Positions 13,386-19,656 of a stretch of DNA of 19,656 nucleotides are shown here, one piece after another. Where the stretch lies: positions 1-19,656 of the forward strand of contig CBDULX010000030.1 of NCBI GenBank assembly GCA_965368175.1. Reading direction: 5' to 3'. The position numbers and the translations under genes are program-made. Numbering within the stretch: position 1 is the stretch's first letter; the number at the start of each line of letters is the position of its first letter. The DNA is from CBDULX01 sp965368175. GTDB lineage: Bacteria > Pseudomonadota > Gammaproteobacteria > SZUA-229. The notes beneath the pieces are model-generated. The model worked only from the letters and a program-made list of their open reading frames with translations. It made no database searches and was not told where the DNA came from.

Positions 13386-14252
13386 ATGCCCGATAACGAT
13401 CGTCTATACCGCTTCCTGATTGAAAACAGCAATGTCCGTGGTGAGCTGGTGCATTTGAATGCCACCTGGCAGGCCGTACTGGATCGCGCCGACTATCCCG
13501 ACAACGTGAAAACCGTGCTCGGTGAAGCTCTCGCCGCCTGCGCCCTGCTGGCAGCCACCATAAAATTCGATGGCTCCCTGATACTGCAAATTCGTGGTGA
13601 TGGCCCAGTACACCTGCTGGTAGTTCAGACCACTGCCGAAGGTAGCATGCGCGCCATCGCACGCTGGAATAAAGACGTTCCGGAACAGGGATTGCACAAT
13701 ATATTTGGTCAGGGCCAGATGGCGATCACTATCGAACCCAAAGATAGTGAGCCTTATCAGGGCATAATCGCACTGGAAGGCGAACATCTGAAAGATGCCC
13801 TGGAAGCCTATTTTATCCAGTCTGAACAGCTGAACACCCGGCTCTGGCTGGCCGCCGATATCAATAGCTGCGGCGGCTTCCTGTTGCAGGAACTACCCGG
13901 CAATGAAAGTGACGACATCAGCTGGGAGCACTTCAATCATCTGGCTGGCACCTTGCAGCAGGACGAAATTCTGAATCTGCCGGCACCGGAACTTTTACAT
14001 CGCCTGTTCCATGAAGAAGATATACGGCTATTTGACCCTGAGCCCATGTGCTTCCGCTGCTCCTGTTCCAAAGAGCGGATTAGCTCCATGCTTTTGACCC
14101 TGGGCAGCGATGAAGTACACGATATACTGGAAGAACAGGGAAAAGTAAAAGTGGACTGTGAATTCTGCAATGCCCATTATGAATTTGATCGTATCGACAT
14201 TGATGCCCTGTTTGCCTCCATTCCCGCCAGTTCAACCACTACAAAACATTGA
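13386..14252 (+). CDS. hslO: Redox-regulated chaperone Hsp33
   Basis: This 288-residue holdase protects proteins during oxidative and heat stress in the cytoplasm. The N-terminal domain opens with DRLYRFLIENSNVRGELVHL and contains LILQIRGDGPVHLLVVQ. The C-terminal redox switch is intact: Cys225-x-Cys227 (FRCSCSKE) and Cys258-x-x-Cys261 (DCEFCNAHYEF), which bind zinc when reduced. Length matches the family. The start has only a weak AGAGA ribosome-binding site, but it agrees with the usual N terminus. Its upstream region is the MITE cluster; no clear promoter was found. guaD follows on the same strand after 59 nt. Confidence 0.97.
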   Translation: MPDNDRLYRFLIENSNVRGELVHLNATWQAVLDRADYPDNVKTVLGEALAACALLAATIKFDGSLILQIRGDGPVHLLVVQTTAEGSMRAIARWNKDVPEQGLHNIFGQGQMAITIEPKDSEPYQGIIALEGEHLKDALEAYFIQSEQLNTRLWLAADINSCGGFLLQELPGNESDDISWEHFNHLAGTLQQDEILNLPAPELLHRLFHEEDIRLFDPEPMCFRCSCSKERISSMLLTLGSDEVHDILEEQGKVKVDCEFCNAHYEFDRIDIDALFASIPASSTTTKH

Positions 14253-14311
14253 GTGAGATTGTTTTATACTCTGTTTAATACCGCCACCAGCAGAAACTAT
14301 CAGACGTACTC

Positions 14312-14788
14312 ATGAGCATTGACCAGGACAAGCACTTTCTACATATGGCCGTACAACTGGCCATTGAATCCGTGGCTCAGGGTGGAGGACCATTTGGGGC
14401 CGTGATAACACGCCATAATAAAGTGGTAGCCCGCGCCAGTAACCAGGTAACCTTAAATAACGACCCTACCGCTCACGCCGAAGTCTCGGCTATTCGACAG
14501 GCCGGGGAAGCACTGAAATCCTTTAGTCTGGATGAATGTGTACTTTACGCCAGCTGCGAACCCTGCCCAATGTGTACGGCAGCCATTTACTGGGCGCACA
14601 TCAAACGAGTGGTTTATGCGGCTTCAGCAGAAACCGCCAGCAATGCCGGATTCGATGACAGCTTTATTGCCCGGGAAATCTGTTTACCTAAAACACAACG
14701 CTCAGTTCCCATGGTACAGCTTGAATGCGAACAACATGAGCATTGCTTTGAAGCATGGAACAAAAAACAGGACAAGATTGAATATTAA
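14312..14788 (+). CDS. guaD: Guanine deaminase (CDA-fold, GuaD type)
   Basis: This 158-residue zinc deaminase of the cytidine-deaminase fold probably converts guanine to xanthine. Zinc ligands are His55 (with catalytic Glu57, in DPTAHAEVSAIR) and Cys85 and Cys88 (SCEPCPMC). The block GGPFGAVI, NAGFDDSFI near 111 and the C-terminal KIEY ending follow the pattern of the Bacillus subtilis GuaD, which is why I favour guanine over tRNA adenosine as substrate. The ribosome-binding site is poor. It may be transcribed with hslO. A palindromic repeat follows the stop by 12 nt and may act as the 3' end of the message. Confidence 0.85.
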   Translation: MSIDQDKHFLHMAVQLAIESVAQGGGPFGAVITRHNKVVARASNQVTLNNDPTAHAEVSAIRQAGEALKSFSLDECVLYASCEPCPMCTAAIYWAHIKRVVYAASAETASNAGFDDSFIAREICLPKTQRSVPMVQLECEQHEHCFEAWNKKQDKIEY

Positions 14789-14800
14789 AATTAAACCTTT

Positions 14801-14870
14801 GCCACAGAGACGCAGAGAGCACAGAGGATTTTATATATGTATTTCTTTGCGTCCTCTGCGCCTCTGTGGT
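14801..14870. repeat. Short-period palindromic repeat after guaD
   Basis: Left arm 14801-14828 and right arm 14844-14870 are imperfect inverted copies built from units like CACAGAGA/CGCAGAGA with a period of 8. The loop is AT-rich. The sequence is closely similar to the gatA-gatB repeat. It may serve as a transcription or RNA-stability boundary between guaD and the convergent norEF unit. The flanking stretch 14871-14930 shows no gene. Confidence 0.75.
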
Positions 14871-14930
14871 GAAGATTAAAATCTTTAAATGACCTACTTC
14901 TAGCGATTACCTAAATAAGTGGTGACCCTG

Positions 14931-15194
14931 CTAACCAAAACTCAAATACATACTGGTAATCACCGACAACACCACCAGTAACCAGACACTTATAATAATC
15001 CGCCACAGTTGTCTCACCCTGCGCAGTTTCATAAAACTGTCGATAATCATCTGGCCTTTCAACCAGGCCGAAAGAAGCACCACTGCAATCAGTACATGCC
15101 CCTGATAACCCATCTGGGCAAACATAAATGAAATGAAAGTGAGCCCAATCAGTAATAACCATATGCGGGTGGCCTGAATATCCTGCATGCTCAT
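14931..15194 (-). CDS. norF: NorF-like small membrane protein (COX IV-type)
   Basis: This 87-residue protein has three hydrophobic spans (about 9-28, 32-56 and 64-85), matching the prokaryotic cytochrome c oxidase subunit IV/NorF family. NorF with NorE supports nitric oxide reductase activity in denitrifiers; a catalytic role is not established. The ATG at 15194 overlaps the norE stop in an ATGA arrangement, implying coupled translation. A longer upstream frame to 15251 lies inside norE and is not used. A small COX IV subunit of an oxidase is the alternative, though no oxidase subunits I or II are near. Confidence 0.75.
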   Translation of the reverse strand: MSMQDIQATRIWLLLIGLTFISFMFAQMGYQGHVLIAVVLLSAWLKGQMIIDSFMKLRRVRQLWRIIISVWLLVVLSVITSMYLSFG

Positions 15195-15769
15195 CTCATC
15201 AAATACACTAACGGGAACAACACGATCCATACCAGATCCACCATGTGCCAATAGGAAGCACCGGTTTCAACGCCGATATGATCCTGTTTGCTGTAACCAC
15301 CCCTTCCTGCTTTTAACATCACTGCTGAGAGAATTACCAGCCCCAGAATAACGTGCATAAAATGAAAGAAAGTCATCGACAAATAATACATATAAAATGT
15401 GTTGGTACTCAGGCTAACACCTTCCGCTGCCTTGCTATAAAACTCAAAGATTTTGACAACCACAAATATCATGCCGCTGGCTATCGCCCAGTACAACCAG
15501 GCCACACAGCTGGATTGATTGCCATTCTGTATGGCATGTACCGCCCGCACCACAAAATAACTACTGGTAATCAATACCACTGTATTAATCAGGCCCAGGC
15601 GGGGATCCAGCAATAACTGAGATTCATTGAACAGCTCAACATTCTGGCTGCGTACCACTGCATAGGAAATAAAGAACACCCCAAATACCAGAAGCTCGGC
15701 ATAAATAAACAACCAGATGGCGAAATCACCGGGTAGCTCTCGAGAATGGATTGCGGTTTCAGAGGACAT
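15191..15769 (-). CDS. norE: NorE-like cytochrome c oxidase subunit III family protein
   Basis: This 192-residue membrane protein has about five spans and belongs to the heme-copper oxidase subunit III family. The N-terminal LPGDFAIWLFIYAELLVFGVFF, the central MTFFHFMHVILGLVIL and the C-terminal GASYWHMVDLVWIVLFPLVYL match NorE. It is thought to assist the quinol or cytochrome c NO reductase. It precedes norF with a 4-nt overlap. A perfect FNR/DNR-type box lies 61 nt upstream, fitting NO or low-oxygen induction. norCB is not in the window, so the reductase it serves must be elsewhere. Confidence 0.82.
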   Translation of the reverse strand: MSSETAIHSRELPGDFAIWLFIYAELLVFGVFFISYAVVRSQNVELFNESQLLLDPRLGLINTVVLITSSYFVVRAVHAIQNGNQSSCVAWLYWAIASGMIFVVVKIFEFYSKAAEGVSLSTNTFYMYYLSMTFFHFMHVILGLVILSAVMLKAGRGGYSKQDHIGVETGASYWHMVDLVWIVLFPLVYLMR

Positions 15770-15829
15770 GATTGAGTCCGTTAGATATTTGAACAGGGGT
15801 CAGCATCACAGACTGGAGTCCAGTTGGCC

Positions 15830-15843
15830 TTGATAAAAATCAA
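15830..15843 (-). promoter_or_regulatory. FNR/DNR-type box of norEF
   Basis: TTGATAAAAATCAA is a perfect match to TTGAT-N4-ATCAA, the site of the FNR/ANR/DNR/NnrR group. If its centre is -41.5 (class II), the -10 falls at 15807-15802, where the minus strand reads GATGCT preceded by TGT (an extended -10), and the start is near 15795, 26 nt before norE. CRP itself prefers TGTGA half-sites and is less likely. Confidence 0.7.
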
Positions 15844-15851
15844 AAACTTGA

Positions 15852-15952
15852 GTCCGCAAATGTACGCAAATACACGCAAATTAAAAATAAAAGCCACTTT
15901 AAGTTGTATACCGCAGGCGTACAAATAAAACATTAGCGTTTATTCGCGGGCT
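15852..15952. repeat. GCAAAT short-period palindromic repeat upstream of norE
   Basis: The left part (15852-15882) has three units of the form (t)acGCAAAT at a 9-10-nt period. The right part (15932-15952) is a degenerate inverted copy: the complement GCGAATAAACGCTAAT resembles the left units. The middle, 15883-15931, is AT-rich without a gene. The design parallels the CACAGAG repeats, though the unit sequence differs. Confidence 0.55.
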
Positions 15953-15956
15953 AATG
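15921..15956 (-). terminator. Probable terminator after speD
   Basis: In minus-strand RNA CATTAGC (15956-15950) pairs with GCTAATG (15937-15931) and is followed by TTTTATTTGT. It is 34 nt after the speD stop and is formed by the right arm of the GCAAAT repeat. The stem is only 7 bp with moderate GC. Confidence 0.5.
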
Positions 15957-15989
15957 CTTTAAGTTTTTCTCAAACGATCACTCATCCAT

Positions 15990-16817
15990 TTAATTGACAA
16001 AGATGTCTCCGATCTGGTCTTCATCGGACAGATTCTTACCATAAAACACCTCGGCCATTTCCCGTCGGAGGTTTTTACTGATCTGATCCAGTTCCTGCCC
16101 GCTGTAATCTGTTTTTAACGCGCCAAACAGGTAGTTATCCATATCAAAACTGTTAACGATCATCTTGGTGTGAAACAGGTTCTCCTGATACACATTAACA
16201 TCCATCATCTGGTAATTCTGTTTGGTATCTTCCGCAATATAATTCTGTATGGAATTGATCTTGTGGTCGATATAATGTTTATTACCATTAACATCCCGGG
16301 TAAAACCACGCACCCGATAATCCATGATTACAATGTCGGAATCGAAACTGTGAATCAGATAATTTAATGCCTGCAATGGAGAAATTCGTCCGCAGGTAGA
16401 TACGTCTATATCCACCCGAAAAGTACTAATGCCATTATCAGGATGAAACTCGGGATAAGTGTGTACTGTAATATGACTTTTATCCAGGTGCGCCACCACA
16501 TCATCCGGTAATGGGCCCGGGGCCTCTTCATTAGACAGCTGCTGGGCAATCACAGGCTCTTCAGAAATCAGTATGGTGACACTGGCACCCTGAGGATCAT
16601 AATCCTGACGTGCAATATTAAGAATATTGGCACCAATAATGTCCGACACATCTGTCAGGATCTGAGTCAGACGCTCGGCGTTATACATCTCATCAATATA
16701 CTCGATGTATTTCTGTATATCGGCCTGGCTGTTTGCATATACGATATCGTAAATATTAAAACTCAGGGTTTTAGTCAGGTTATTAAACCCATGTAGTTTA
16801 AGCTTATCTTTTGGCAC
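15990..16817 (-). CDS. speD: S-adenosylmethionine decarboxylase proenzyme (E. coli type)
   Basis: This 275-residue proenzyme makes decarboxylated AdoMet, the aminopropyl donor for spermidine. The self-cleavage site is Lys113-Ser114 in AHLDKSHITVHTYPE; Ser114 becomes the pyruvoyl group. Length and the LHGFNNLTKTLSFNIYDI N terminus fit the enterobacterial class rather than the shorter archaeal/Gram-positive form. The start is GTG at 16817 with AGGGG 8 nt upstream. It is the last gene after yhfA and the DUF885 gene; a 50-nt gap precedes it. speE is not in the window. Confidence 0.96.
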   Translation of the reverse strand: MPKDKLKLHGFNNLTKTLSFNIYDIVYANSQADIQKYIEYIDEMYNAERLTQILTDVSDIIGANILNIARQDYDPQGASVTILISEEPVIAQQLSNEEAPGPLPDDVVAHLDKSHITVHTYPEFHPDNGISTFRVDIDVSTCGRISPLQALNYLIHSFDSDIVIMDYRVRGFTRDVNGNKHYIDHKINSIQNYIAEDTKQNYQMMDVNVYQENLFHTKMIVNSFDMDNYLFGALKTDYSGQELDQISKNLRREMAEVFYGKNLSDEDQIGDIFVN

Positions 16818-16867
16818 CTATGTGACCCCTAAAAAACCGAACTGCTATTGTACACAAGGCGATCACA

Positions 16868-18535
16868 TTACGCGCCTGTTTTGAACACCTGCTGTACCGC
16901 ATTCTGCCAGACACTTTCGCCGTAACAGCGTTTGATGACCATGGCCAATGCGCATGAACCGACCGACAGCAGATTATCGTGGAAAGTTTTAAGATCAAAA
17001 TCCGGCTGACTCTCTAATTGCCCACGTACCGCCCGGATTAATGCCCAGCCGGTAGCATAACCCATAGGCACAGTCGGATTCTGAGTATACCAGCCAAGAT
17101 CCGCCCGGGCCTGATCATGATCAAATCCCAGTTCTGTACACATGCGTTGCGCGGCGTCCTCGATAGTCAAACCACGAGTATGCAACTCGACATCCAGCAT
17201 CACCCGAAGGGCTCGCCACAGACGATCTCGCAGCATCATAAACCTGTGCTCTGGCTTATCCAGGAAGCCCTGTTCCTGCATCAGGTCTTCACAGTACAAT
17301 GCCCAGCCTTCATACATTGTGGATGAAGCATTAATCAATCGAGGCAAACTGTTATGTGGATTGCTGTTGGCCGTAACAAACTGCAGGTGATGACCTGGAA
17401 AAGCCTCATGAACACAGGTCAGATCAATGGATGTCCAGCCGTGCTCCAGTAACTGACCTTCCGACACCACTGGCGTGACATAGTAATAACCCTGCTGGCG
17501 CTCATCTTTGTATGTCGGCTCTTCATAGGCCGCAAAAGGAATTTCATGGCGCAGGTATTCCGGGGTATCCAGTACCTTCAATGCCTGTTTTTCCGGCATA
17601 GACACCAGATGTTTTTCTTTCACAAAGTCGTAAGCGGCTTTCATGCGCTCACGATAGGCAGACAACAGACTGTCACCGGCCTGGGGATGGGATTCCCGAA
17701 TACGGGCCAACAGAGCATTGGTATCGTCATTACCCTGTAATTCCACTGCCAGTGCCTTCATTTGCTGCCGGGTATCCTCGAACAGCTGCTCACCAAAACG
17801 ATGGAGCTGATCCGGGGTAACGGGTAGAAAATGAGCGCCATTCAGCAAGGCACTGAAAAAATCGGCACCGCAGGCATAATCACCCGTCGCTTTAGGGCCG
17901 ATCTCCTGTTTCAGAAATCGAGCAAAATCCTCCATAGCCACCGCTGCTTCATCACAGACCGGCTGTAATCGTGCGGGATTGTCGAATTTTTTTACTACAT
18001 ACGACTGGCTCATCAAGCTTCTAAAGTAGCGAGCACCGGCCTCCGCCTGCTTACAGGCACTATTCAACCAGCTGGCAGGGATGCGCTCCGGTTTCTGGGA
18101 AATATAAGTGCGTGCGCCTCTTAAATATTCCGGAACAGCCTGCAATCGATGCTTAATGGCCGCATGCAGGTTCTCCACTGGCCGAGTAAGCAACTGATGA
18201 ATAGCCTCCACCGGCACGTATTCCTGAGGACGGCAATAACGCCAGTCGTGCTCCAGCAACTCATGCAGCTCAACCACTACCGAATTGTAAAGGATGGAAT
18301 AATCAATCTGCTGATCCATACTCAACTGTTCGAAATCCAGCTCATCCAGCGAGGACAGCATTTTTTCATCCAGTGAGATCAGGGCACCAACTTCATCGTC
18401 TTTGTAGGCCCGCAGAGATTCTTCATAACCTGGTACACCAACCTGTACCGCCTGTTCAGGATGATAACGAAACCAGGCATTATAATATTGCTCCAGCAAC
18501 GTGTTGAACGTCTGCTGATAATTATTTTCCGACAT
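16868..18535 (-). CDS. DUF885 family putative metallopeptidase
   Basis: This 555-residue protein has the DUF885 signature. Near residue 376 it reads HEAFPGHH (an HExxxGHH zinc-site candidate), followed by YEGWALYCE with Glu409 about 32 residues on as a likely third ligand. The rest is mostly helical. No signal peptide is seen, so a cytoplasmic role is expected. Family members are suspected peptidases or hydrolases; the substrate is unknown. The ATG lies 2 nt after the yhfA stop, with GAAGAG at the end of yhfA as ribosome-binding site, so the two are one transcript. I see no truncation. Confidence 0.88.
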   Translation of the reverse strand: MSENNYQQTFNTLLEQYYNAWFRYHPEQAVQVGVPGYEESLRAYKDDEVGALISLDEKMLSSLDELDFEQLSMDQQIDYSILYNSVVVELHELLEHDWRYCRPQEYVPVEAIHQLLTRPVENLHAAIKHRLQAVPEYLRGARTYISQKPERIPASWLNSACKQAEAGARYFRSLMSQSYVVKKFDNPARLQPVCDEAAVAMEDFARFLKQEIGPKATGDYACGADFFSALLNGAHFLPVTPDQLHRFGEQLFEDTRQQMKALAVELQGNDDTNALLARIRESHPQAGDSLLSAYRERMKAAYDFVKEKHLVSMPEKQALKVLDTPEYLRHEIPFAAYEEPTYKDERQQGYYYVTPVVSEGQLLEHGWTSIDLTCVHEAFPGHHLQFVTANSNPHNSLPRLINASSTMYEGWALYCEDLMQEQGFLDKPEHRFMMLRDRLWRALRVMLDVELHTRGLTIEDAAQRMCTELGFDHDQARADLGWYTQNPTVPMGYATGWALIRAVRGQLESQPDFDLKTFHDNLLSVGSCALAMVIKRCYGESVWQNAVQQVFKTGA

Positions 18536-18537
18536 TC

Positions 18538-18954
18538 TTACTCTTCTATTATTTCAAAATCGTGGGTAATTTCGGCAGATTTTGCCAACATGATAGACAC
18601 TGAACAATACTTGTCAGCCGTCAGATTCACCGCTTTCTCGACCTGTTTTTCACTCAGCCCGCGGCCTTTTACCAGGTAATGCACATGAATTTTAGTGAAT
18701 ATCTTAGGAATTTCCTCAGCACGTTCAGCCGATAATTCCACAATACAGTCGCTAATCGGCTGTCTGGCCTTTTTCAGGATGGCAACCACATCAAACGCCG
18801 TACAGCCACCCATGCCCATCAGTACCATTTCCATCGGTCGCGCCGCCAGATTGCGGCCACCGCTCTCGGGAGCTCCATCCATTACTATCGAGTGTCCACT
18901 GCCGGATTCTCCGACAAAAGACATATTATCGAGCCATTTAACCCGTGCTTTCAT
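18538..18954 (-). CDS. yhfA: OsmC family protein YhfA
   Basis: This 138-residue member of the OsmC/Ohr fold has MKARVKWLDNMSFVGES at the start, PMEMVLMGMGGCTAFDVV in the middle and KYCSVSIML near 120. The two cysteines (about 51 and 118) are in the OsmC-type positions, so thiol-based peroxide chemistry is possible but not established for YhfA. The ATG at 18954 is used because E. coli YhfA begins MQARVKW; an in-frame TTG at 18966 would add four residues. Divergent from crp, as in E. coli, across 127 nt. It heads the yhfA-DUF885-speD unit. Confidence 0.92.
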   Translation of the reverse strand: MKARVKWLDNMSFVGESGSGHSIVMDGAPESGGRNLAARPMEMVLMGMGGCTAFDVVAILKKARQPISDCIVELSAERAEEIPKIFTKIHVHYLVKGRGLSEKQVEKAVNLTADKYCSVSIMLAKSAEITHDFEIIEE

Positions 18955-18986
18955 AGATTTACCCAAAAAAACTTGCTGAATGATCA

Positions 18987-19004
18987 GTAATTTGCGTTAA
19001 TTAC
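18987..19004. promoter_or_regulatory. Dyad in the yhfA-crp divergent spacer
   Basis: GTAATTTGCGTTAATTAC has perfect 6-bp inverted arms around a 6-nt centre, the size of a small operator. A related GTAATTA occurs near 19053. No TGTGA-N6-TCACA CRP site was found in the spacer. The binding protein is unknown. Confidence 0.35.
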
Positions 19005-19017
19005 CCGATAACGGAGA

Positions 19018-19044
19018 TTAACAGTTAGCGGAATGAACTATAAT
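19018..19044 (+). promoter_or_regulatory. Candidate crp promoter
   Basis: TTAACA (19018-19023) and a perfect TATAAT (19039-19044) are separated by 15 bp, shorter than ideal. The start would be near 19051, about 31 nt before crp. Confidence 0.35.
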
Positions 19045-19081
19045 CATAACCACGTAATTATAACGGATATAAGTTACACCC

Positions 19082-19656
19082 ATGAGTTTGTTGCCCAAAG
19101 TAGACAATACCAACCCTTCCCTGGAAAGGTTATTAAGCCATTGTCACCGCAAAAGTTACCCGGCTAAAAAGACCATCATCCACGAAGGAGATGAGCCACA
19201 AAGCCTGTACTATATCATCAAGGGATCGGTAAGCGTACTCACTGAGAACGATGAAGGCGCAGAGATTATACTGGCTTATTTAAACAGCGGTGATTTTTTT
19301 GGCGAAGCCGGCCTGTTCAAGGAAAAGCTGGACCGCAGTGCTATGGTAGTAGCACGAGCACCCAGTGAAATAGCCGAAATCAGCTACGTACAGTTCCGCA
19401 AGCTGGTGCAGGAAGACCCTGAAATCCTGTTCCTGCTATCTGGCCAGATCTTTGACCGCCTGATCAAAACCAGCCAGAAAGTCCGCGACCTGATTTTCCT
19501 GGATGTCTCAGGCCGAATAGCTCGCACCTTACTGGAACTCAGTGAACAACCTGATTCCATGACCCACCCCGATGGCATGCAGATTAAAATCACCCGCCAG
19601 GATATCGCCAAAATCGTCGGTTGCTCACGGGAAATGGCTGGCCGAGTACTCAAAGA
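19082..19656 (+). CDS. crp: cAMP receptor protein (CRP/Vfr), 3' end beyond window
   Basis: This partial frame of 191 codons has no stop and is cut by the window end; about 20 C-terminal residues are missing compared with the 210-214 of CRP/Vfr. The cyclic-nucleotide pocket is present: GDFFGEAGLF, DRSAMV (Arg and Ser phosphate contacts) and KTSQKVRDL with the Thr-Ser pair that senses cAMP. The helix-turn-helix ITRQDIAKIVGCSREMAGRVLK keeps the recognition-helix residues of CRP. The ATG at 19082 matches the family start; the ribosome-binding site is weak. Divergent from yhfA as in E. coli. It acts as a global transcription activator. Confidence 0.95.
   Translation, partial: MSLLPKVDNTNPSLERLLSHCHRKSYPAKKTIIHEGDEPQSLYYIIKGSVSVLTENDEGAEIILAYLNSGDFFGEAGLFKEKLDRSAMVVARAPSEIAEISYVQFRKLVQEDPEILFLLSGQIFDRLIKTSQKVRDLIFLDVSGRIARTLLELSEQPDSMTHPDGMQIKITRQDIAKIVGCSREMAGRVLK

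Noticed and set aside
14801..14870. CRISPR-like repetition of CAGAG units
   Set aside because: Units are 8-9 nt, contiguous and inverted, without spacers or cas genes.
15830..15843. CRP site upstream of norE
   Set aside because: Half-sites are TTGAT/ATCAA, the FNR/DNR pattern, not TGTGA/TCACA.

Overview
The window is a stretch of conserved chromosome from a gammaproteobacterium. The evidence is Coq7-type ubiquinone synthesis, an enterobacterial-type SpeD (about 275 residues), the yhfA/crp divergent pair, mreBCD back to back with gatCAB, and rplM-rpsI. The order gatCAB/mreBCD resembles pseudomonad-like genomes, but I cannot name a genus. Base composition is moderate, with AT-rich spacers. norEF suggests the cell handles nitric oxide or respires nitrogen oxides.

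Layout. 1-1065 (minus): rplM, rpsI and a tRNA-Gln(CTG), ending in a strong hairpin whose arm repeats the 3' end of the tRNA in inverted form. 1189-1324 (minus): an unannotated small-RNA candidate of about 100 nt with its own promoter, terminator and a CUCCUCC anti-Shine-Dalgarno motif. 1462-4051: a 2Fe-2S ferredoxin divergent from a lone glcF-like gene, then coq7. A MITE-like element of about 300 bp lies between glcF and coq7. 4255-6756 (minus): a P-loop ATPase, two tandem paralogous small proteins of a plasmid/ICE-like family and a CheY-like regulator. 6938-9357 (minus): mreB, mreC, mreD. 9569-12870 (plus): gatC, gatA, gatB, interrupted by a palindromic repeat. 12871-13385: noncoding and filled with an apparently nested pair of MITE-like elements whose ends match the first. 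13386-14788 (plus): hslO and guaD. 14931-15769 (minus): norE-norF behind a perfect FNR/DNR-type box. 15990-18954 (minus): yhfA, a DUF885 peptidase-like gene and speD. 19082 to the end (plus): crp, cut by the window edge.

How the parts fit. Most genes are housekeeping: translation, cell shape, tRNA amidation, quinone synthesis, polyamines, redox chaperone and global regulation. The less ordinary content is the small-RNA candidate, the ATPase/paralogue/regulator cluster at 4.2-6.8 kb, the MITE family with shared GGGnnCCTCT-type ends, three short-period palindromic repeats at 11.35, 14.8 and 15.9 kb, and the orphan NO-response unit norEF. No CRISPR array, rRNA gene, intact transposase or phage module is visible.
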